Source: SAR202 cluster bacterium
Lineage (GTDB): Bacteria > Chloroflexota > Dehalococcoidia > Lucifugimonadales > UBA1123
Direction of reading: 5' to 3'
DNA length: 8,226 nt
NCBI GenBank assembly: GCA_030743915.1
Contig: JASLRP010000122.1
Span: forward strand, 1-8,226
This document shows positions 4,109 through 8,226 of this stretch, piece after piece. The position numbers and the translations under genes were made by a program. Below the pieces are notes generated by a model. It was given only the letters and a program-made list of their open reading frames with translations, was not told the origin of the DNA and ran no database searches. Each line of letters starts with the position of its first letter. Within the stretch, counting starts at the first letter, position 1.

Positions 4109-6814
4109 ATGTCCTACACTGAATCCAAGCCTCCGACAAAGCCTATCTCGCTCAATGGGCGAAACTTCATTTCGTCGCTCGGCACGAGCGTCGAGGCAAG
4201 ACGCATCCTCGCCTTGCTCGTAGTTGCCGCCGTGTTGCTCGCCGCATACCCGGTGGCGCGGGTCGTTGAGTGGGCAGGCGACACACAGGTCCACACCATC
4301 GTCGAAACCGTGTCCACGCTGTTGGCATTGATGGTCGGTGTTATAGCCCTTGTGCGATATCACAGTCACCAGAACACTGCATTTTTGCTGTTGGGTGTCG
4401 GATTTGCGGGCACTGCATTCCTGGATGGATACCACGCCACCGTAACGTCCGAAGCATTCGCTGAACTGTTCCCATCGGTCCCGTCGTCGCTGATTCCCTG
4501 GAGTTGGTTCTCATCCAGGTTGTTCCTATCTGTGTTGATGTGGTTAAGTTGGCTGGCATGGCTCCGGGAACGGAAATCTGGACAGCAAAGAATCATCAGA
4601 GAGCGCACAGTTTATGCATCTGTAACTGTGCTGACCATCATCAGTTTCCTGTTCTTCACATTCGTGCCGCTGCCAAGAGCATACTATCCAGAGTTGCTAT
4701 TTCCACGACCAGAGGAGTTCCTGCCCGCGCTATTTTTCCTTGCTGCATTGATCGGGTATCTGATAAAAGGCGCATGGCGCAAGGACACTTTCGAGTTTTG
4801 TGTGGTCATTTCGCTGGTAATCGGCGTGGTGGGACATGCCCTGTACATGTCATCGTCATCACAGATATTTGATGCTGAATTCACCTTCGCGCACCTCCTC
4901 AAGATAATAACCTATCTGTGCGTGCTGGCTGGCCTTTTGATCAGCATGCATTCTCTGTTCCGTCGGGCTGATGAGAGCGCGCAGGCTCTCCTAAAGAAAA
5001 CCAACGATCTGACTGACGAGGTCGCGCTCCGTGAGAGAGCAGAGGCCGTCCATCGGGAGCTTTCCCGCGAGAACGACGCGCTGGCAGAAATCGGGCGTAT
5101 CGTAAACTCGTCCCTGGACATCAACGAGGTGTTCGAGCGCACCGGACAGCAGGTCCAAAAGCTAATCGCATTCGACAGATTAGCGATCACGCTTGTTGAC
5201 TCCGAGAAGGGGGTCTTCAGCACTCCCCACGTTTCAGGCAAGTTCATTCAAGGTTGGGAGGCCGGAGCGACCGAGCCGCTATCCGGTTCGGCTGTTGAAG
5301 CCATCGTATTAACTCGCAGTGGAATACTTGCCAACGCCCAGGAAATGGAGCTACTGACCAAACGGTTCCCCGTCCTCCACAAGGGAATTGACCACGGGTT
5401 GGCTTCGATGATCGCCGTCCCGCTAATATCGAACGACGACGCATTGGGGTCGCTGAACCTCCGCTCCAGCGACCCCAATGCCTACACAGAGAAAGATATG
5501 AAACTGGCCCAACGAATCGCGGCTCAGGTAGCCGGGGCGGTCGCCAACTCTCAGTTGCACGCAGACCTGGAACGAGAAGCCCATGAGAGTGAAGCATTGG
5601 CTGAGGTTGGCAGAATCATAAGCTCTTCAATGAAGATTGACGAGGTTTATGAACGATTCACCGATGAATTGAGAAAGCTGATTGATTTTGACAGATGCAG
5701 CATTACTCTGGTCGACGAAGAAAAAAGAAACGTCTCAGTAGCCTTTGTGGATGGAACAGACCCGCCAGGAAGAAGGCAGGGAGAATCTACGCCTTTCCCA
5801 GGTTCTAACGTTGAAAGAATGGGAACGACGAAAAAGGGGGAGGTCATTCAATTCGGCGATCCCAATGCGGAGAATGGTGAGGCCAATGACCATTTCGTCG
5901 ATCGACCCAAGTCGCTTCCATGGATAGCCACAGCCGCGCACGCCCCGCTAATCCAAGGCGATGGGGTGATTGGAGCGTTGAATCTGGGAACGGCCAGACC
6001 GCATGCGTACTCAGAACGAGATGTTGCATTGCTCGAACGGGTGGCAAACCAGATAGTGGGAGCCATCGCCATCAGGCACACCTATGATCAGCTTGCCGAC
6101 GCCCAGAATGAGCTATCCTCTCGCAACAATGACTTGGAAACGCTTCTCTATGTGACATCTCACGATCTGAGAGAGCCGCTCAGGGCCATTGAAAACTTTA
6201 CCCAGATAGTCAAGGATAGATACACAGACACCCTCGACGATAAGGGCCACGACTTTCTCCGAAGGGTCGTGCGGGGGGCGCAACGAATGAACCAGCTTCT
6301 GGAAGACATTCTCACGCTCTCCCGCGTGCAGCGCATGGACCAGCCCTCTGAATGGATTCCCAGCAAAGACATCGTTCGTGAGGCGCTGCAACGCCTGGAG
6401 GCGGCAATCGAACAGACCGGCGCCGAGATTAACGTGGCGGACTCTCTGCCGTCGCTTCAGGTTGACAGGGTCTGGGCCACCCAGGCCGTGTATAATCTGG
6501 TATCCAACGCCCTGAAGTTCACCAGCAACGGCGATGCGCCACTAATTGAGATCGACGCCTACCACAGCGCAGGTGAGGAGCCTGAAACAGGCCTCGTGGT
6601 GCGCGATCGGGGAATCGGCATCGCCCCCAAGCACACCAAGAGGGTCTTCAAGTTGTTTCAGAGGGCGGTAGGACGAGAGATCGAAGGCACGGGCGCAGGA
6701 CTGGCTATTGTGAGTCAGATCGCCGAACGTCACGGTGGCAGAGCCTGGGTGACGCCACGAGACGGCGGAGGATCGGAAATATTCATCACTTTTGGACAGG
6801 GCAAGGTCAAGTAG
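4109..6814 (+). CDS. Membrane histidine kinase: MASE3-like, GAF-GAF-HisKA-HATPase
   Basis: This is a 901-residue sensor kinase. Residues 32-281 hold about eight hydrophobic segments; HTIVETVSTLLAL (62-74) and FLDGYHATVTS (104-114) recall the MASE3 family of membrane sensors. A coiled coil (about 285-330) leads to two GAF domains (about 335-480 and 505-655), which look like an internal duplication: ALAEIGRIVNSSLDINEVFE versus ALAEVGRIISSSMKIDEVYE. Neither has a cysteine where phytochromes bind bilin, so a different ligand is likely. HisKA has the H-box SHDLREPLRAI with phospho-His H685. The ATPase has the N-box NLVSNALKF (N800), G1 DRGIGIAP (D833), F-box VFKLFQ and G2 GTGAGLAI, so it appears active. 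The SHDLREPLR box is typical of phytochrome-like and related kinases. No clear ribosome binding site precedes ATG 4109. The gene ends 9 nt before the next; its target is probably that regulator. Confidence 0.9.
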   Translation: MSYTESKPPTKPISLNGRNFISSLGTSVEARRILALLVVAAVLLAAYPVARVVEWAGDTQVHTIVETVSTLLALMVGVIALVRYHSHQNTAFLLLGVGFAGTAFLDGYHATVTSEAFAELFPSVPSSLIPWSWFSSRLFLSVLMWLSWLAWLRERKSGQQRIIRERTVYASVTVLTIISFLFFTFVPLPRAYYPELLFPRPEEFLPALFFLAALIGYLIKGAWRKDTFEFCVVISLVIGVVGHALYMSSSSQIFDAEFTFAHLLKIITYLCVLAGLLISMHSLFRRADESAQALLKKTNDLTDEVALRERAEAVHRELSRENDALAEIGRIVNSSLDINEVFERTGQQVQKLIAFDRLAITLVDSEKGVFSTPHVSGKFIQGWEAGATEPLSGSAVEAIVLTRSGILANAQEMELLTKRFPVLHKGIDHGLASMIAVPLISNDDALGSLNLRSSDPNAYTEKDMKLAQRIAAQVAGAVANSQLHADLEREAHESEALAEVGRIISSSMKIDEVYERFTDELRKLIDFDRCSITLVDEEKRNVSVAFVDGTDPPGRRQGESTPFPGSNVERMGTTKKGEVIQFGDPNAENGEANDHFVDRPKSLPWIATAAHAPLIQGDGVIGALNLGTARPHAYSERDVALLERVANQIVGAIAIRHTYDQLADAQNELSSRNNDLETLLYVTSHDLREPLRAIENFTQIVKDRYTDTLDDKGHDFLRRVVRGAQRMNQLLEDILTLSRVQRMDQPSEWIPSKDIVREALQRLEAAIEQTGAEINVADSLPSLQVDRVWATQAVYNLVSNALKFTSNGDAPLIEIDAYHSAGEEPETGLVVRDRGIGIAPKHTKRVFKLFQRAVGREIEGTGAGLAIVSQIAERHGGRAWVTPRDGGGSEIFITFGQGKVK

Positions 6815-6823
6815 AGGTCTGCC

Positions 6824-7264
6824 GTGGAACAACCGCCAATTGACATCCTCCTGGTGGAGGACAATGAAGACGACATTCTGCTGACCGAGGAGGCATTCTC
6901 TGAAGGCAAGCTGGTCAACATAGTCCACGCCGTGCGGGACGGCGAAGAAGCGTTGCAGTATCTTCGAAGGCAGGATCGGTATGCCGACGTGTCGCTGCCA
7001 GGTCTTGTGCTGCTGGACATCAACATGCCGAAAATGAACGGCCTCGAAGTCCTTGAGGAAATCAAGAAAGACCCTGATATCAGACACCTGCCGGTGGTTA
7101 TGCTGACCACCAGCGAGCAAGAGAATGACATCGTGACATCATACGAATTCGGCGCCTGTTCCTACATCAGCAAGCCAGTCCAACTCAGCGATTTCAGGGA
7201 GGCTCTGCGCCGATTCGAACTCTACTGGGCGCTGGTCGCTCGGATACCGGGGACAGGCAAATGA
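6824..7264 (+). CDS. Single-domain response regulator, Rcp1-like
   Basis: The 146 residues form one receiver domain with no output domain. The acidic pair E12-D13 (LLVEDNEDD), phosphoacceptor D65 (LLDINMPKMNG), switch T95 (VVMLTTS), aromatic Y114 and K117 (YISKP) are all in place. The RDGEEALQYLRR and LTTSEQENDI stretches are typical of the regulators found with cyanobacterial phytochrome Cph1 (Rcp1 family) and with related kinases in many bacteria. The start is GTG 6824, with AGAGG (6813-6817) 6 nt upstream overlapping the kinase stop codon, which suggests translational coupling. It is most likely phosphorylated by the upstream kinase. Output would be through protein contacts or phosphotransfer, perhaps to the next gene product. 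Confidence 0.9.
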   Translation: MEQPPIDILLVEDNEDDILLTEEAFSEGKLVNIVHAVRDGEEALQYLRRQDRYADVSLPGLVLLDINMPKMNGLEVLEEIKKDPDIRHLPVVMLTTSEQENDIVTSYEFGACSYISKPVQLSDFREALRRFELYWALVARIPGTGK

Positions 7265-7977
7265 ACTCGATACACATCCTGCTCATAGAAGACAACGACG
7301 ACGATGCCGTGATGATCAGAGAGCTTCTGAACGACGACGACAGCGGCGTCGACTTCGACCTGACTCATGAAACGTCTCTGGCTTCAGGCATTTCAACGCT
7401 CAATTCAGTCGAGCCAGACCTAGTCTTGCTCGACCTCTCCCTGCCTGACAGTTTTGGCATGGAGACCCTCAAGGCGATGCGCGAGCGCTCTCCCAGGGCG
7501 CCGATTGTCGTCATGACTGGTCTTGACGACAGGGCGACGGGCCTGCTGGCCCTCAGCGAGGGCGCCCAGGACTACCTGATCAAGGGTAATGTGGACAGCC
7601 ACGGTCTGGTGAGCGCCATTCGTTACTCTCTTGAGAGGAAGCGGCTGGAGGCAACCCTGGTCGAGACCGCAGAGGAAAACGCCCGACTCGAACTGCTCAA
7701 CCTGACCGCCAGAGCTTTAGGGCACCACATCCTGAACGCACTGACACCGATGATCGGCCTGGCCCAGCTAATGGACCCCAAAGACCCGGAGCGGGTGGAC
7801 GGCCTGAAAGACTCGGTGCTGGAACACACCAAACGTATCGAGGCGACGGTGCTGGCGCTGATCGAGATTTCGGAGACAGGCGACGTCTCAGAGGTTGAGT
7901 TCGCCAATCTGAAAACCAGCAAGATGCTGGACCTGGACGCCGTGATCGAACGCCAATTGGCCAAGACACGACGCTAA
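7261..7977 (+). CDS. Receiver fused to a DHp-like helix pair lacking an ATPase domain
   Basis: The ATG overlaps the previous stop in ATGA, so the genes are coupled. Residues 1-125 are a receiver: acidic E10-D11, phosphoacceptor D58 (LLDLSLPDS), T86, K108 (YLIKG). A helical linker (about 122-150) leads to ALGHHILNALTPMIGLAQLM (152-171), which closely resembles the H-box helix of HisKA kinases (AHEINNPLTPILG type), followed by a second long helix (about 175-203). In that alignment H155 is the phospho-His, while the acidic residue normally next to it is H156. The protein ends at residue 238 with no HATPase N, G1 or G2 boxes, and none is encoded downstream before the repeat at 8051. It may be a His-phosphotransfer or dimerisation module in a relay, or a decayed hybrid kinase. 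The receiver call is firm; the phosphotransfer role is inferred. Confidence 0.85.
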   Translation: MNSIHILLIEDNDDDAVMIRELLNDDDSGVDFDLTHETSLASGISTLNSVEPDLVLLDLSLPDSFGMETLKAMRERSPRAPIVVMTGLDDRATGLLALSEGAQDYLIKGNVDSHGLVSAIRYSLERKRLEATLVETAEENARLELLNLTARALGHHILNALTPMIGLAQLMDPKDPERVDGLKDSVLEHTKRIEATVLALIEISETGDVSEVEFANLKTSKMLDLDAVIERQLAKTRR

Positions 7978-7991
7978 TGGACCGGCCAACG

Positions 7992-8036
7992 AAACTGGGC
8001 TATTCCATTGGTTGTAGTCGTTAGCAGACAGTTTTT
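7992..8036 (+). terminator. Probable terminator of the signalling operon
   Basis: AAACTG (7992-7997) pairs with CAGTTT (8029-8034), and inside it GCTA (7999-8002) pairs with TAGC (8022-8025), with a small internal loop and a 19-nt apical loop. The outer arm runs directly into TTTTT (8032-8036). It starts 14 nt after the last stop codon of the operon. The stem is AT-rich and interrupted, so confidence is moderate. Confidence 0.4.
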
Positions 8037-8050
8037 GCGGATAGTGATCT

Positions 8051-8143
8051 CGCCACTCTGAGTCGCAACGAAGAGTCTGGTCGCAAGCAATACAACCGCT
8101 GATCTACACGCGACCAGATGCTTCACTCTGTTCAGCATGGCGG
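8051..8143 (+). repeat. Intergenic palindromic repeat, complete copy 3
   Basis: The left arm CGCCACTCTGAGTCGCAACG then AAGAGTCTGG and the right arm CCAGATGCTTCACTCTGTTC then AGCATGGCGG are the same element as at 1841-1932, in the same orientation about 6.2 kb away. The interior (TCGCAAGCAATACAACCG... ACACGCGA) is also recognisably related to that copy. The A-to-G change in the right part of the left arm (GAAGAGTCT) and the T-to-C change on its other side (CACTCTGA) keep the arm's internal palindrome intact: ACTCT...AGAGT instead of ATTCT...AGAAT. It lies just after the operon's probable terminator. Confidence 0.75.
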
Positions 8144-8161
8144 AAATAACCTAGTGCTATG

Positions 8162-8226
8162 TCAGTCCTGGATTAATGGATAAAGGCGCTTGAGCTTGAT
8201 ACGCGCATCAGAGGACGTAAAACGCC
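8162..8226 (-). CDS. 3' end of a gene, possibly an IS630-family transposase (partial)
   Basis: Reading on the minus strand from the window edge, the last 20 residues before a TGA at 8162-8164 are RFTSSDARIKLKRLYPLIQD. The ending resembles the C-termini of IS630-family transposases as I remember them (FTTADARIKLKRLYP type), but only 20 residues are visible. If right, the element's terminal inverted repeat should lie between 8144 and 8161, next to the palindromic repeat. The two other frames over this stretch give shorter or less convincing tails. Confidence 0.4.
   Translation of the reverse strand, partial: RFTSSDARIKLKRLYPLIQD

Noticed and set aside
4109..6814. Phytochrome photoreceptor
   Set aside because: There is no PHY domain, no bilin-binding cysteine in either GAF, and the N-terminus is a multi-pass membrane domain. 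Only the kinase core and the partner regulator resemble phytochrome systems.
6542..7120. Minus-strand open frame of 192 codons
   Set aside because: It lies opposite the kinase ATPase domain and the receiver, both of which show conserved motifs. It has no domain of its own.

Overview
The window looks like an accessory stretch of a moderately GC-rich bacterial chromosome. No rRNA or tRNA is present to fix the taxon. The 47-residue CxCxxC protein, the MetE-like protein and the intergenic 'CATTCTGA...GAAGAATCT' palindromes remind me of Chloroflexota (Dehalococcoidia/SAR202-type) genomes. That placement is from memory and is an inference.

Layout, left to right. Positions 1-246 hold a small dyad, a degenerate copy of an intergenic palindromic repeat and a probable terminator. 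Positions 247-1491 (minus) encode an exported PDZ protein without a protease domain. Its upstream region (1492-1773) has a long leader with a strong inverted repeat, a candidate promoter and 11-bp-spaced direct repeats. Positions 1774-2047 hold three clustered copies of the palindromic repeat, two of them in a 115-bp direct repetition. On the minus strand follow a JAMM/JAB1-type metallopeptidase (TTG start, 2093-2503) and, upstream of it, a 47-residue CxCxxC mini-protein (2641-2784) too short for ordinary ORF calling. Divergent from these, 2914-3936 (plus) encodes a single-barrel MetE/UROD-like protein.

Positions 4109-7977 (plus) form a tight three-gene signalling operon. It contains a 901-residue membrane histidine kinase (MASE3-like N-terminus, tandem duplicated GAF domains, HisKA, HATPase), a single-domain Rcp1-like response regulator 9 nt downstream, and a receiver protein overlapping the latter by 4 nt. 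The last protein carries a DHp-like helix pair with His-His at the H-box but no ATPase domain. None of the three has a recognisable DNA-binding or enzymatic output domain, so the operon looks like a phosphorelay or protein-interaction module. A probable terminator (7992-8036), a fourth well-preserved repeat copy and the 3' tail of a gene resembling an IS630-family transposase close the window.

The most interesting items are the receiver plus catalytic-domain-less DHp protein, the nested-palindrome repeat family, the HxxxCxCxxC mini-protein, and a probable Glu-to-His change in the metal site of the MetE-like protein.
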